From Streptomyces cacaoi (lineage in GTDB: Bacteria; Actinomycetota; Actinomycetes; Streptomycetales; Streptomycetaceae), in assembly GCF_006539165.1 (NCBI RefSeq), contig NZ_BJMM01000043.1, positions 1 through 55,686 on the forward strand: a DNA stretch of 55,686 bases, read 5' to 3'. How positions within the stretch are numbered: the stretch's first letter is position 1; each line of letters opens with the position of its first letter. The notes beneath the pieces are model-generated. The model saw only the letters and a program-made list of their open reading frames with translations. It did no database searches and was not told the DNA's origin. Below are positions 43,778 to 52,310 of the stretch, in pieces. The position numbers and the translations under genes are program-made.

Positions 43778-45193
43778 TCAGATGTCGAAGTACAGCTCGA
43801 ACTCGTGCGGGTGCGGGCGGAGCTGCATGGGGGCGATTTCGTTGGTGCGTTTGTAGTCGATCCAGGTTTCGATCAGGTCGGAGGTGAAGACGCCGCCGGC
43901 CTGGAGGTATTCGTTGTCCTCTTCGAGGGCGTCGAGGACGGCGGGGAGCGAGGTGGGGACCTGGGCGACGTCGGCGTGCTCCTCGGGGGGCAGCTCGTAG
44001 AGGTCCTTGTCGATGGGCTCGGCCGGCTCGATCTTGTTCTTGATGCCGTCCAGGCCGGCCAGCAGGAGGGCGGCGAAGGCCAGGTACGGGTTGGAGGAGG
44101 GGTCGGGGGCGCGGAACTCGACGCGCTTGGCCTTCGGGTTGGAGCCGGTGATCGGGATGCGCATGGCGGCGGAGCGGTTGCGCTGGGAGTAGACGAGGTT
44201 CACCGGGGCCTCGAAGCCGGGGACCAGGCGGTGGTAGGAGTTCACCGTCGGGTTGGTGAAGGCGAGCAGCGAGGGGGCGTGCCGCAGGATGCCGCCGATG
44301 TAGTAGCGGGCCGTGTCGGAGAGGCCCGCGTAGCCCTGCTCGTCGTGGAAGAGCGGGGCTCCGTTCTGCCACAGGGACTGGTGGACGTGCATGCCGGAGC
44401 CGTTGTCGCCGAAGATCGGCTTGGGCATGAAGGTGGCGGTCTTGCCGTTGCGCCAGGCCGTGTTCTTGACGATGTACTTGAAGAGCATCAGGTCGTCGGC
44501 GGCGGCCAGCAGGGTGTTGAACTTGTAGTTGATCTCCGCCTGGCCGGCGGTGCCCACCTCGTGGTGCTGGCGCTCGACCTGGAGGCCGGCGCGGGACAGT
44601 TCGAGGGAGATCTCGGCGCGCAGGTCGGCGAAGTGGTCGACGGGCGGGGCGGGGAAGTAGCCGCCCTTGTAGCGGACCTTGTAGCCGCGGTTGCCGCCGT
44701 CCTCGATGGCGCCGGTGTTCCACGCTCCGGCCTCGGAGTCGATGTGGTAGTAGCCGGCGTTCGCCTTGGTCTCGAAGCGGACGTCGTCGAAGACGTAGAA
44801 CTCGGCCTCGGGTCCGAAGAAGGCGGTGTCGGCGATGCCGGAGGACTCCAGGTATGCCTCGGCCTTCCTGGCCACGTTCCGCGGGTCGCGGCTGTACTGC
44901 TCGCCGGTGATCGGGTCGTGGATGAAGAAGTTGATGTTGAGGTGCTTCTCGGAGCGGAAGGGGTCCGGGCGGGCGGTGGACAGGTCGGGGACCAGTGCCA
45001 TGTCGGATTCGTGGATGGCCTGGAAGCCGCGGATGGAGGAGCCGTCGAACATCAGGCTCTCGGCCGGGTCGAAGATCTCGGCCGGGATGGCGAAGTGCTG
45101 CATGACGCCCGGCAGGTCGCAGAAGCGGACGTCGATGAACTTGACGTCGTTGTCCGCGATGTATTTCTTGGCCTCGTCGGCGTTCTGGAACAT
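43778..45193 (-). CDS. glnA: Glutamine synthetase type I
   Basis: GSI-beta glutamine synthetase of 471 residues, forming glutamine from glutamate, ammonia and ATP. Key signatures are 'FDGSSIRGFQAIHESDMAL' (substrate latch), 'GPEAEFYVFDDVRFE' and 'KPIFGDNGSGMHVHQSLW' (metal and ATP site), 'NRSAAMRIP', and the adenylylation loop 'DKDLYELPPEE', whose Tyr is the usual GlnE target. ATG 45193 has AGGAGGAG 4 bases upstream. A four-part GlnR box lies about 90 bases upstream, so nitrogen control by GlnR is expected in addition to adenylylation. It is the first gene of the conserved core block leading to lipA/lipB. Confidence 0.98.
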   Translation of the reverse strand: MFQNADEAKKYIADNDVKFIDVRFCDLPGVMQHFAIPAEIFDPAESLMFDGSSIRGFQAIHESDMALVPDLSTARPDPFRSEKHLNINFFIHDPITGEQYSRDPRNVARKAEAYLESSGIADTAFFGPEAEFYVFDDVRFETKANAGYYHIDSEAGAWNTGAIEDGGNRGYKVRYKGGYFPAPPVDHFADLRAEISLELSRAGLQVERQHHEVGTAGQAEINYKFNTLLAAADDLMLFKYIVKNTAWRNGKTATFMPKPIFGDNGSGMHVHQSLWQNGAPLFHDEQGYAGLSDTARYYIGGILRHAPSLLAFTNPTVNSYHRLVPGFEAPVNLVYSQRNRSAAMRIPITGSNPKAKRVEFRAPDPSSNPYLAFAALLLAGLDGIKNKIEPAEPIDKDLYELPPEEHADVAQVPTSLPAVLDALEEDNEYLQAGGVFTSDLIETWIDYKRTNEIAPMQLRPHPHEFELYFDI

Positions 45194-45282
45194 CGAACTC
45201 CTCCTAGTCCCGCCGCCTCGGGACGGGGTTGCTCCGTGGCGCTCACCCGTGGTGCGCCTGGGACCGACCATAGGCAGGGGCC

Positions 45283-45320
45283 ATTTCTCAAGCATGACCC
45301 ATTTGTTTCGCCGATGTTAA
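45283..45320 (-). promoter_or_regulatory. GlnR box
   Basis: On the minus strand TTAAC, GAAAC, GTCAT and GAAAT occur at exact 11-base intervals (45320-45316, 45309-45305, 45298-45294, 45287-45283). This matches the actinobacterial GlnR consensus gTnAC-N6-GaAAC repeated twice, with one base off in several half-sites. Confidence 0.85.
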
Positions 45321-45482
45321 CCGGCGGCCCGGCCACCCGGGAGACTCCGGGAGTTCTCGGTGGCCGGGCCGCCGCCCCACCGGCCCCATGCTGACCTGCG
45401 GAAACGTCGTGGTTGGCGAGGTTCCGGCCGGGCGGCGGCAGGCGGCCGGGGCCGGGCGGTGGGGCCGCGATACCGTGGACGG

Positions 45483-45965
45483 GTGGACAAGAGGGAAGCA
45501 ATCGGATCGTGGCTGTCCGGCCCGCGGGCCGCTGCCGAGGGAATGGCCGAGAAGGCGGGTACCGACTTCGGCTATCGCGGCGAGCGGCTGGGTCTCCCGG
45601 AAGAAGGCCCCGGCTCCATCGCACCCTTCGGCCGCCGTGTGGGCGCGCTGTTCATCGACTGGGGGATCTCGGCCCTCATCGCCTTCGGTCTGCTGGCCGG
45701 GCGGAAGCTGGAGGGGACGAACAACTGGGCGCTGGTCGTCTTCCTGGTGATGAGCCTGCTGACGGTCGGCACCGTCGGGGCGACGCCGGGGAAGCGTCTG
45801 CTGGGGCTGCGCGTCGTCTCGCTCCACGGGCTCGGCAAGCTGCCGGTGTGGCGGACGCTCGTCCGTACGGTGCTGCTGGGCGTCGCCGTCCCGGCGCTCA
45901 TCTGGGACCGCGACAACCGGGGCCTGCACGATCAGCTCTCCGGCTCCGTCCAGGTCCGGATCTAG
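45483..45965 (+). CDS. RDD-family membrane protein
   Basis: Protein of 160 residues with an RDD domain: 'IAPFGRRVGALFIDWGISAL' (R and D of the first motif), two to three hydrophobic helices including 'WALVVFLVMSLLTVGTVGA', 'TPGKRLLGLRVVSL', and the final 'DRDNRGLHDQLSGSVQVRI'. GTG 45483 gives the family's usual 'VDKREAIGSWLSGP' opening. It is divergent from glnA in the conserved Streptomyces block. RDD proteins may act as small ion transporters, but this member has no assigned role. Confidence 0.88.
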   Translation: MDKREAIGSWLSGPRAAAEGMAEKAGTDFGYRGERLGLPEEGPGSIAPFGRRVGALFIDWGISALIAFGLLAGRKLEGTNNWALVVFLVMSLLTVGTVGATPGKRLLGLRVVSLHGLGKLPVWRTLVRTVLLGVAVPALIWDRDNRGLHDQLSGSVQVRI

Positions 45966-46030
45966 CCTCGGTTCGGGCCCCCGGCCGGATGCAGCCGTTC
46001 CGGCCTCCGGATCCGGCCGGGGCCCGGACG

Positions 46031-46071
46031 TGCGTGAGGGCCGCACCCGCGGTGGGTGCGGCCCTCACGCA
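46031..46071. terminator. Strong 18-bp hairpin
   Basis: TGCGTGAGGGCCGCACCC (46031-46048) pairs perfectly with 46054-46071 around a 5-base loop. It lies between the RDD gene and the convergent DUF4191 gene and can terminate either. Confidence 0.85.
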
Positions 46072-46087
46072 TGTCCGCCTGTTCTGC

Positions 46088-46174
46088 GTCCGCACGTCCG
46101 GGCCCGTACGGAGTCCGCGAGCCCGGGCCCGTCCGGAGTCCGCATGTCCGGGCCCGTTCGGAGTCCGCGAGCCG
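46088..46174. repeat. 25-bp tandem repeat
   Basis: Three units of exactly 25 bases (46088-46112, 46113-46137, 46138-46162), of the form GTCCGC-x-GTCCGGGCCCGT-CGGA, are followed by a partial fourth. Each contains the palindrome CCGGGCCCG-like core. They lie between the 18-bp hairpin and the DUF4191 stop. Confidence 0.85.
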
Positions 46175-46190
46175 GTGGCCGCCGGGTGGT

Positions 46191-46880
46191 TCAGCGGCCG
46201 CTGGGGCCCTTCGGGGGGCGCATGCCCTTCGGCATCGGCCCCTTCGGGATCGGCATGTTGCTCATCAGGTCGCCGAGCGCCCGCAGCCGGTCGTTGACCT
46301 GCGTGACCTGCGCGCCCTGGAGCACCCGCGGCAGCTTCATCATCGTCGTCCGCAGCTTCTTGAGCGGGACCTGGCCCTCGCCGTTGCCGACGATCATGTC
46401 GTGCACGGGAACGTCACCGACGACGCGGGCCATCTTCTTCTTCTCGGCGGCGAGCAGGCTCTTCAGCCGGTTCGGGTTGCCCTCCCCCACGAGCACGATG
46501 CCCGCCTTGCCCACCGCGCGGTGGACGACGTCCTGGCTGCGGTTCATCGCCACCGCCGGGGTGACGTGCCAGCCGCGGCCGAAGTTCTCCAGCACCGCCG
46601 CCGCGGCGCCCATCTGGCCCTCCATCTGCCCGAAGGCGGCCCGCTCGGCGCGGCGTCCGAAGACGATCGCACAGGCCAGCAGCCCCAGGAGGACGCCCAG
46701 GATGCCCAGGTAGACGGGGTGACCGATCAGGAAGCCGATCGCGAGGAGTACACCGAAGGTGACGAGCCCCACGCCGGCCAGGATCCAACCGATCTTCCGG
46801 TCCACGCGCCGGGTCATCGTGTACGTCTGGGCGATCTGCTTGAGCCGCCCAGGATTCTCGGTGTTGTCCTTCCTCGCCAT
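46191..46880 (-). CDS. DUF4191 membrane protein
   Basis: Protein of 229 residues with two adjacent hydrophobic helices at about 30-75 ('IGWILAGVGLVTFGVLLAIG', 'YLGILGVLLGLLACAIVFG') and a cytoplasmic domain containing 'MEGQMGAAAAVLENFGRGWH', 'IVLVGEGNPNRLKSLLAAEK' and 'LRTTMMKLPRVLQGAQVTQV'. The C-terminal tail repeats Pro-Lys-Gly-Pro-Met. ATG 46880 opens MARKDNTENPGR, the standard DUF4191 start. The gene is part of the conserved glnA-lip block. Its function is unknown; association with lipA in actinobacteria is a genomic observation. Confidence 0.88.
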   Translation of the reverse strand: MARKDNTENPGRLKQIAQTYTMTRRVDRKIGWILAGVGLVTFGVLLAIGFLIGHPVYLGILGVLLGLLACAIVFGRRAERAAFGQMEGQMGAAAAVLENFGRGWHVTPAVAMNRSQDVVHRAVGKAGIVLVGEGNPNRLKSLLAAEKKKMARVVGDVPVHDMIVGNGEGQVPLKKLRTTMMKLPRVLQGAQVTQVNDRLRALGDLMSNMPIPKGPMPKGMRPPKGPSGR

Positions 46881-47116
46881 GGGAGGAAGTTTACGGGTGG
46901 CTCCCGGTGCGCGGTCCCGCGGCCGGGTGGTGCCCGAAGCGTCCGGTTCGTGGGATGGCACCGCTCACCCGCTGCGGTGGGCACGGAACTTGGTGCCTTT
47001 CCCCTATGGGGGCACGCGTGTACGGAACGTTACGGTCACCAGTCAGGTAGCGCCGGGTGTTCCGCCGCAGTCGGGCCGTTCTGCGGATCCTGCCCGGCAG
47101 GTCGGATCGGAAGCGT

Positions 47117-48259
47117 ATGGCGAGCGGGATGGTGTCCCTGCTGGCGGCTGCGGTGCTCTGGGGGACGGTCGGGCCCGCGCAGCTGCTGGCCGACACGGAT
47201 GTGGCGCCGGTGAGTCTGGGCGCCTGCCGGATGCTGCTGGGCGGGCTGGTGCTCGGGCTGTTCACGGTGCGTGCCCCGGGCCTGCAGTCGCTGTGGCGGC
47301 CCGGTGTGCGGGGCTGGATGGTGGTGAGCGTCCTGGTCACGGCCGGGTTCCAGGCGTGTTTCCTGGAGTCCGTGGACCGGACGGGCGCCGCGCTGGCGAC
47401 CGCCGTGACCTTCGGGACGGTGCCGATCGTCTCCGGGGTGTGGGCGCGGCTGCTGGACGGTGAGCGGGGCGGGGCGGCCTGGTGGGTCGGCACGGTGTGC
47501 GCGGTCGGGGGCGTCGCCCTGCTTCTGATGCCCGGCGAGGGGGCGCGGGCCGAGGTGCCCGGGGTGCTGTTCGGGATCGTCGCGGGGTGCAGCTTCGGCA
47601 CGTACATCGCGACCACCAAGCAGCTCGCGCGGCGCGGCGCCGATACGGCGGCCGCCGCGCCGGTGAGCGTGCTGTGCGCGGGTGCCGTCGTCTCCCCGTG
47701 GCTGCTGGCCGCGCCCGGCGGGCTCGGTGAGCCGAGGGCGCTGGTGCTGGTGGGCTGGCTGGCGCTGGGGACGACGGCGCTGGGCTATCTGCTGTTCACG
47801 CGGGGAGTGGCCCGGGTGACCGCGGCGACCGCCGGAACGCTGAGCCTGGCCGAGCCGCTGGTCGCGGCCGTGCTCGGCTTCGTGCTGCTGGGGGAACGGC
47901 TCGGCGTCGCGGCGTCGTGCGGTGCCGCGCTGCTGCTGGGCGGGCTGGTGGTGGTGTCCCTGCCCGCCCGGGAGCGGGCAGGGACCGACGGGCCGGCCGC
48001 CGCGCGGGACGGGGCCGGGGGAACGGACGGGACGGACAGGACGGACAGGACGGGCGGGGTCGACGGGACGGTCGGGATCGACGGGGTCGACGGGCCGGTC
48101 GGGATCGACGGGTCGGGCGGGGTCGACGGGGTCCGCGGTGCCGGTGTGGGTGGCGGCGGGGTGGTCAGCGGTCCTGGTAGTGCGCCAGGGCGTGCCGTAC
48201 CCGCTCGGAGAAGAACACCGGGCCCACCGCGTCCGCCCACGCCATCCCCTCGGGAGTGA
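47117..48259 (+). CDS. EamA/DMT-family transporter with extended tail
   Basis: Drug/metabolite transporter of 380 residues. Ten hydrophobic helices make two EamA halves: 'SLLAAAVLWGTVGPAQLL', 'GACRMLLGGLVLGLF', 'ESVDRTGAALATAVTFGTVP' and 'GTLSLAEPLVAAVLGFVLLG'. The membrane part ends near residue 305. The remaining 75 residues are a repetitive Gly/Asp/Arg tail encoded by GACGG-type repeats, which runs on into the end of the convergent radical SAM gene (95-base overlap). The tail is probably the result of repeat growth and a lost stop rather than a real domain. The substrate is unknown. Confidence 0.82.
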   Translation: MASGMVSLLAAAVLWGTVGPAQLLADTDVAPVSLGACRMLLGGLVLGLFTVRAPGLQSLWRPGVRGWMVVSVLVTAGFQACFLESVDRTGAALATAVTFGTVPIVSGVWARLLDGERGGAAWWVGTVCAVGGVALLLMPGEGARAEVPGVLFGIVAGCSFGTYIATTKQLARRGADTAAAAPVSVLCAGAVVSPWLLAAPGGLGEPRALVLVGWLALGTTALGYLLFTRGVARVTAATAGTLSLAEPLVAAVLGFVLLGERLGVAASCGAALLLGGLVVVSLPARERAGTDGPAAARDGAGGTDGTDRTDRTGGVDGTVGIDGVDGPVGIDGSGGVDGVRGAGVGGGGVVSGPGSAPGRAVPARRRTPGPPRPPTPSPRE

Positions 48260-49616
48260 GCCGCAGGACGTCGAGCCGGTCGAGGCCGGTGGTCCCGGCG
48301 CGGGCGTCGTCCGCGTCGGGGCCCCGGTGCAGCCAGCCGCGCTCGGCGAGCACGCGGAACTGCTCGGGGAAGTCGTCCACGGGTGCGGTGCCGAAGCGGT
48401 CGCGGTAGGCGGCGACGGGCATGCCCTCGGCCTCCAGCAGGGCCTGGAGGACGAACATCCGGCGCCGTTCGTCGTCGTCCATCTCGAACGCCCACTGGGC
48501 GCGCCGGAACGCCTCGGTGGGGGTGGCGATGTACTCGTCGATGATGCGCCGGACCTCGGGCACGGCGACGGCGTAGTCCGTCGTGTAGTGCAGGGTCTCG
48601 GTGAACGAGCGTGCGCCGACGCCGAGTCCGACCATGCCGGCCTGCTGGTTGTACTCGCTGATGCTGTCCCCGGCGCCGTCGGGGCCCGCCTGCGGGGAGC
48701 CGGTGTCGGCGGCGGAGCCGATGCGCTGGAAGACGCGCAGCGAGGTCTGCCGGTAGCCCGCGGCGAGGAGATGGTCGCGGCCGAAGCGGTAGAGGTCGAG
48801 GCGCTGCTCGTCCCACTCCTGCCTGCCCTTGTCGTGCCGGGTGCTCAGCCCGGTGAGGGGGCGTACGTAGAGCGGGTAGAGGTAGATCTCCTCCGGCTGC
48901 CAGCTGAGGGCGGCGTTCAGCGACGTCCGGAAGGAGCGCCGGGTCTGGCCGTCGATGCCGTAGATGAGGTCGATGTTGAGGACGGGGAAGCCGGCCTCTT
49001 TCAGCCTGTCGAGCGCCGCGTCGACCTCGGCGCGCTTCTGCGGGCGGACCGCGGCCCTGGCCTCCTCGTCGACGAAGCTCTGCACACCGATGCTGAGCCG
49101 GGTGGCGCCGTGTTCGGCCAGTACGGCGAGCCGGTCGGCGGTGGCGGTGGCGGGTGAGGTCTCCACGGAGAAGGGGACGGCCCGCAGATCGGCGCCCATG
49201 ACCGTCTCGCAGATTCCGCAGAGTTCGTCCAGTTCCTCGGCGGTCAGATAGGTCGGTGTGCCGCCGCCGAAAGCAGCGAGGGTGAAACGGACCGGGTCGC
49301 CTTTGGCTTCCAGGGCCTCCCGCGTCACCTCGGCCTGCCGCCTCAATGTGGCCAGAAATGCACGGGTGATGTCCTCGGGTGCGCCGGTGCGGGTGAAGAG
49401 GTTGCAGAATCCGCAGCGCATTTCGCAGAACGGAATGTGCGCGTAGAGCGAGAGCGCGTCCAGCCGTTCACGGGACCACAGTTCGCTGAGCAGCGGGCCG
49501 TTCTCCAGCAGCCGGTACGCCTTCTGGTGCGGGTACGCGTAAACGTACTGCTCGTACGGGGTGTCCGGCGCGATCGGCCGCCGGGGGGAGAGCTGGACGG
49601 GTACAGAGGTCGCCAT
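48165..49616 (-). CDS. Radical SAM protein, HemW/STM4012-like
   Basis: Radical SAM enzyme of 483 residues. The cluster motif CxxxCxxC is in 'YAHIPFCEMRCGFCNLFTRT', followed by 'LAAFGGGTPTYLTAEEL' and 'RLSIGVQSFVDEEARAAVRP', which place it beside HemW (heme chaperone, often misnamed coproporphyrinogen oxidase). The opening 'YEQYVYAYPHQKAYRLLENG' and the C-terminal winged region fit the STM4012 subgroup better than HemW. ATG 49616 begins MATSVPVQLS. It is divergent from a DUF1152 gene across a 201-base AT-richer promoter region. Product and partner are unknown. Confidence 0.82.
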   Translation of the reverse strand: MATSVPVQLSPRRPIAPDTPYEQYVYAYPHQKAYRLLENGPLLSELWSRERLDALSLYAHIPFCEMRCGFCNLFTRTGAPEDITRAFLATLRRQAEVTREALEAKGDPVRFTLAAFGGGTPTYLTAEELDELCGICETVMGADLRAVPFSVETSPATATADRLAVLAEHGATRLSIGVQSFVDEEARAAVRPQKRAEVDAALDRLKEAGFPVLNIDLIYGIDGQTRRSFRTSLNAALSWQPEEIYLYPLYVRPLTGLSTRHDKGRQEWDEQRLDLYRFGRDHLLAAGYRQTSLRVFQRIGSAADTGSPQAGPDGAGDSISEYNQQAGMVGLGVGARSFTETLHYTTDYAVAVPEVRRIIDEYIATPTEAFRRAQWAFEMDDDERRRMFVLQALLEAEGMPVAAYRDRFGTAPVDDFPEQFRVLAERGWLHRGPDADDARAGTTGLDRLDVLRLTPEGMAWADAVGPVFFSERVRHALAHYQDR

Positions 49617-49817
49617 GGAGGTCCCTTCGAAACCGAAATCGCGCCCGGAGGAACCACGGTAGGAACGAACCGCCTCGCTTTCTCTGCCGCAAAAGCCCAA
49701 AGATTGCGCGGCAACAGCCCCTGGAATTGGTTGCTTCGCATACTTGCCCCGCATGAATTTCCGGCACATGCCCGCGCGAGGGTGGCGCACCCCGGAATCC
49801 GGGCAGTCCTGAAGGTT

Positions 49818-50939
49818 ATGAAGCGACTTCTGATCGCGGCCGGCGGCGGCGGTGACGCCATCACAGCGGCGGCCGTGCACGCCGCTCTCCACGGCCCCGA
49901 CTCCCCCGCCCTCGTCCTCACCTACGCCTGGGAACGGCTGGTCGTCGACCCGGTGCCCGGGCCCCGCGGACACCGGGACTTCACCGGTACGGTGCCGGCC
50001 GGCGACCTGCTCCGCCTCGTGACCCCGCGGTCGGCCGCGCGCCCTCCCGCGGGCTCCTCGCTGCCCCGGCTGGCGGCCGATCTCCGGCCCGGGCTGGGGC
50101 TCCTGGACCCGCACACCGGAACGCCCGGGCTGGCCCGGCAGATCGCGGAGGCGCTGGAGCACTGTGCGGCCGACCGCGTCGACATCGTGGACGTCGGCGG
50201 CGACATCCTCACCGACGGCACCGAACCGACCCTGCGCAGCCCGCTCGGTGACGCGCTCGTGCTGGCCGCCTGCGCCCGCGTCGGTGCCCCCGCCGAGGTG
50301 TACGTGGCGGGGCCCGGGCTGGACTCCGAGGTGCCGCGCGAGGTGCTGCTGCCCCGGCTCGGGGAGCCCGCGTTCACGCTGACGGCCGGGCACACCGAGG
50401 TGGTCGACTCCGTGTTCGCCTGGCACCCGTCCGAGGCGAGCGCGCTGCTCGTCGCCGCGGCACGCGGGGTGCGCGGGGTGTGCGGCACCCGGGACACCCA
50501 GCGGCCCGTCACCCTCACCGACGGGTGCGCACACGTCCACCGGCTCCCGCTGGAGCGGGCGCTGCGGCTCAACCCGCTGGCGCGGGCGCTGGCGGACGCC
50601 GCCGATCTGGCCGAGGCGGAGGAGACGAGCGTGCGGGTGTGCGGCTTCTCCGAGATCGAACGGGAACGCCGGCGGGCCCGCGAGATGGGGCGGCCGGGCG
50701 GCGGCGGTGACGGGGTCGGCAGGAGCGCCGGGAACGCCGGAAGCGCGGGGAGCTGGGACGCGTTCCTCGCCTGGGAACGGCGGACCGCCGAGCAGGGCCT
50801 CGACCATGTGACCAGCCGCCGTATCCGCGAGGAACTCCGGCTGGACCAGGAGGCGTTCGGCGCCCTGCGCACCCGACTGCTGGCAGGGCCGCCGTCCCGC
50901 GACGCGGCACCCCTGTGGCGGCTGCACCGCGGGGCCTAG
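49818..50939 (+). CDS. DUF1152 protein
   Basis: Protein of 373 residues. The N-terminus 'MKRLLIAAGGGGDAITAAAV' is a nucleotide-binding-like glycine loop; 'DRVDIVDVGGDILTDGTEPT' with 'LRSPLGDALVLAACA' is the DUF1152 signature. 'YVAGPGLDSEVPREVLLPRL' and 'FSEIERERRRAREMG' follow, then a Gly/Ser insert and a helical tail. ATG 49818 is close to GAAGG. It is divergent from the radical SAM gene and likely shares its regulation. The reaction is unknown. Confidence 0.85.
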   Translation: MKRLLIAAGGGGDAITAAAVHAALHGPDSPALVLTYAWERLVVDPVPGPRGHRDFTGTVPAGDLLRLVTPRSAARPPAGSSLPRLAADLRPGLGLLDPHTGTPGLARQIAEALEHCAADRVDIVDVGGDILTDGTEPTLRSPLGDALVLAACARVGAPAEVYVAGPGLDSEVPREVLLPRLGEPAFTLTAGHTEVVDSVFAWHPSEASALLVAAARGVRGVCGTRDTQRPVTLTDGCAHVHRLPLERALRLNPLARALADAADLAEAEETSVRVCGFSEIERERRRAREMGRPGGGGDGVGRSAGNAGSAGSWDAFLAWERRTAEQGLDHVTSRRIREELRLDQEAFGALRTRLLAGPPSRDAAPLWRLHRGA

Positions 50940-51017
50940 CGGCCGGCCCGAGCCCCCGTGCGCGGCATGACGCACGGTCCTCGGCGCCCTCGGCTCGGAG
51001 CACCCCGTGGCGGCGCG

Positions 51018-51203
51018 TCAGGTGGCCTTGCCGGAGGGCTGCGGGCGGAGGGCGGCGTCCAGTGCTGCCTGGGCCTCGCGGCGGGCGCGGGCGCGGGCCC
51101 GGTCCTCCTGGACGGCCCGCCACGCGTTGCGCCGCGCGGTGCCCGCGCCCGGGTTCCTGAGCAGCTGTTCGAGACCGACGAGTGCGCGACGAGCGGTCCG
51201 CAC
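51018..51203 (-). CDS. Small basic helical protein upstream of lipA block
   Basis: Protein of 61 residues: 'MRTARRALVGLEQLLRNPGA', then 'AWRAVQEDRARARARREAQA', strongly helical and Arg/Ala-rich. GTG 51203 has a GGGGGG ribosome site 3-8 bases upstream. From memory a small gene of this kind occurs at the same place in other Streptomyces next to lipA. Position and a clear ribosome site support it; the function is unknown. Confidence 0.65.
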   Translation of the reverse strand: MRTARRALVGLEQLLRNPGAGTARRNAWRAVQEDRARARARREAQAALDAALRPQPSGKAT

Positions 51204-51282
51204 GTTCCCCCCTACGACAGTGATCCGGCTCCAGGGGCGGCACCCGGCGCGGGTGCCGCCCGGCGGCGCGGGTGCGCCCGGC

Positions 51283-52227
51283 TCAGGCCGCGCTGGTCGC
51301 GCCCTCGCGGGCCTCGACCGCCTGCTTGTACAGCCGGCCCGCGCGGTAGGAGGAGCGGACGAGCGGGCCGGACATGACGCCGGCGTAGCCGATCTCTTCG
51401 GCCTCCTGCTGGAGCTCGACGAACTCCTGCGGCTTGACCCAGCGCTCCACCGGGTGGTGCCGGGGGCTGGGGCGCAGGTACTGCGTGATGGTGATCAGCT
51501 CGGTGCCGGCCTCGTGGAGGTCCCGCAGGGCCTCGCTGATCTCCTCGCGGGTCTCGCCCAGGCCGAGGATGAGGTTGGACTTCACGACCAGCCCGGCCTC
51601 GCGGGCCCGGGTGAGGACCTCCAGGGAGCGCTCGTAGCGGAAGCCGGGGCGGATGCGCTTGAAGATCCGCGGCACGGTCTCCACGTTGTGCGCCAGCACC
51701 TCGGGGCGGGAGGAGAAGACCTCGGCGAGCTGGTCGGGCTCGGCGTTGAAGTCCGGGATGAGCAGCTCGACGCCGGTGTCGGGCATCAGGCCGTGGATCT
51801 GCCGGACGGTCTCGGCGTACAGCCAGGCGCCGCCGTCCTCCAGGTCGTCCCGGGCGACGCCGGTGATGGTGGCGTAGCGCAGCTCCATCGTCCGGACGGA
51901 CTCGGCGACGCGGCGGGGCTCGTCGACGTCCAGCTCGGCCGGCTTGCCGGTGTCGATCTGGCAGAAGTCGCAGCGCCGGGTGCACTGCTCGCCGCCGATG
52001 AGGAAGGTCGCCTCGCGGTCCTCCCAGCACTCGAAGATGTTGGGACAGCCGGCCTCCTGGCAGACCGTGTGCAGGCCCTCGTCCTTGACCAGCTTCTGGA
52101 GGGCGTTGTACTCGGGGCCCATTTTCGCCCGGGTCTTGATCCACTCGGGCTTGCGCTCGATGGGGGTCTGGCTGTTGCGGACCTCCAGGCGGAGCATCTT
52201 GCGACCGTCGGGTGCGACAGCGGACAC
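51283..52227 (-). CDS. lipA: Lipoyl synthase
   Basis: Radical SAM enzyme of 314 residues that inserts two sulfurs into protein-bound octanoyl groups. The auxiliary cluster ligands are in 'HTVCQEAGCPNIFECWEDRE' (CxxxxCxxxxxC) and the radical SAM cluster in 'GGEQCTRRCDFCQIDTGKP' (CxxxCxxC). 'NVETVPRIFKRIRPGFRYER', 'KSNLILGLGETREEI' and the C-terminal 'SGPLVRSSYRAG', with the RSSY serine ligand, are all present. It starts with GTG 52227, 83 bases after lipB on the same strand. Confidence 0.98.
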   Translation of the reverse strand: MSAVAPDGRKMLRLEVRNSQTPIERKPEWIKTRAKMGPEYNALQKLVKDEGLHTVCQEAGCPNIFECWEDREATFLIGGEQCTRRCDFCQIDTGKPAELDVDEPRRVAESVRTMELRYATITGVARDDLEDGGAWLYAETVRQIHGLMPDTGVELLIPDFNAEPDQLAEVFSSRPEVLAHNVETVPRIFKRIRPGFRYERSLEVLTRAREAGLVVKSNLILGLGETREEISEALRDLHEAGTELITITQYLRPSPRHHPVERWVKPQEFVELQQEAEEIGYAGVMSGPLVRSSYRAGRLYKQAVEAREGATSAA

Positions 52228-52310
52228 GTCCGGCTCCCTACGTACTTTCGAATCGTCGGCGAGGGCCAGCCTACGCCTTCACGTCTACGGGCCCGGGGGC
52301 CCGGATGGGC

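Noticed and set aside
49617..50975. Long N-terminal extension of the radical SAM protein
   Set aside because: It would be antisense to the DUF1152 gene and lacks motifs; the family start is at 49616.
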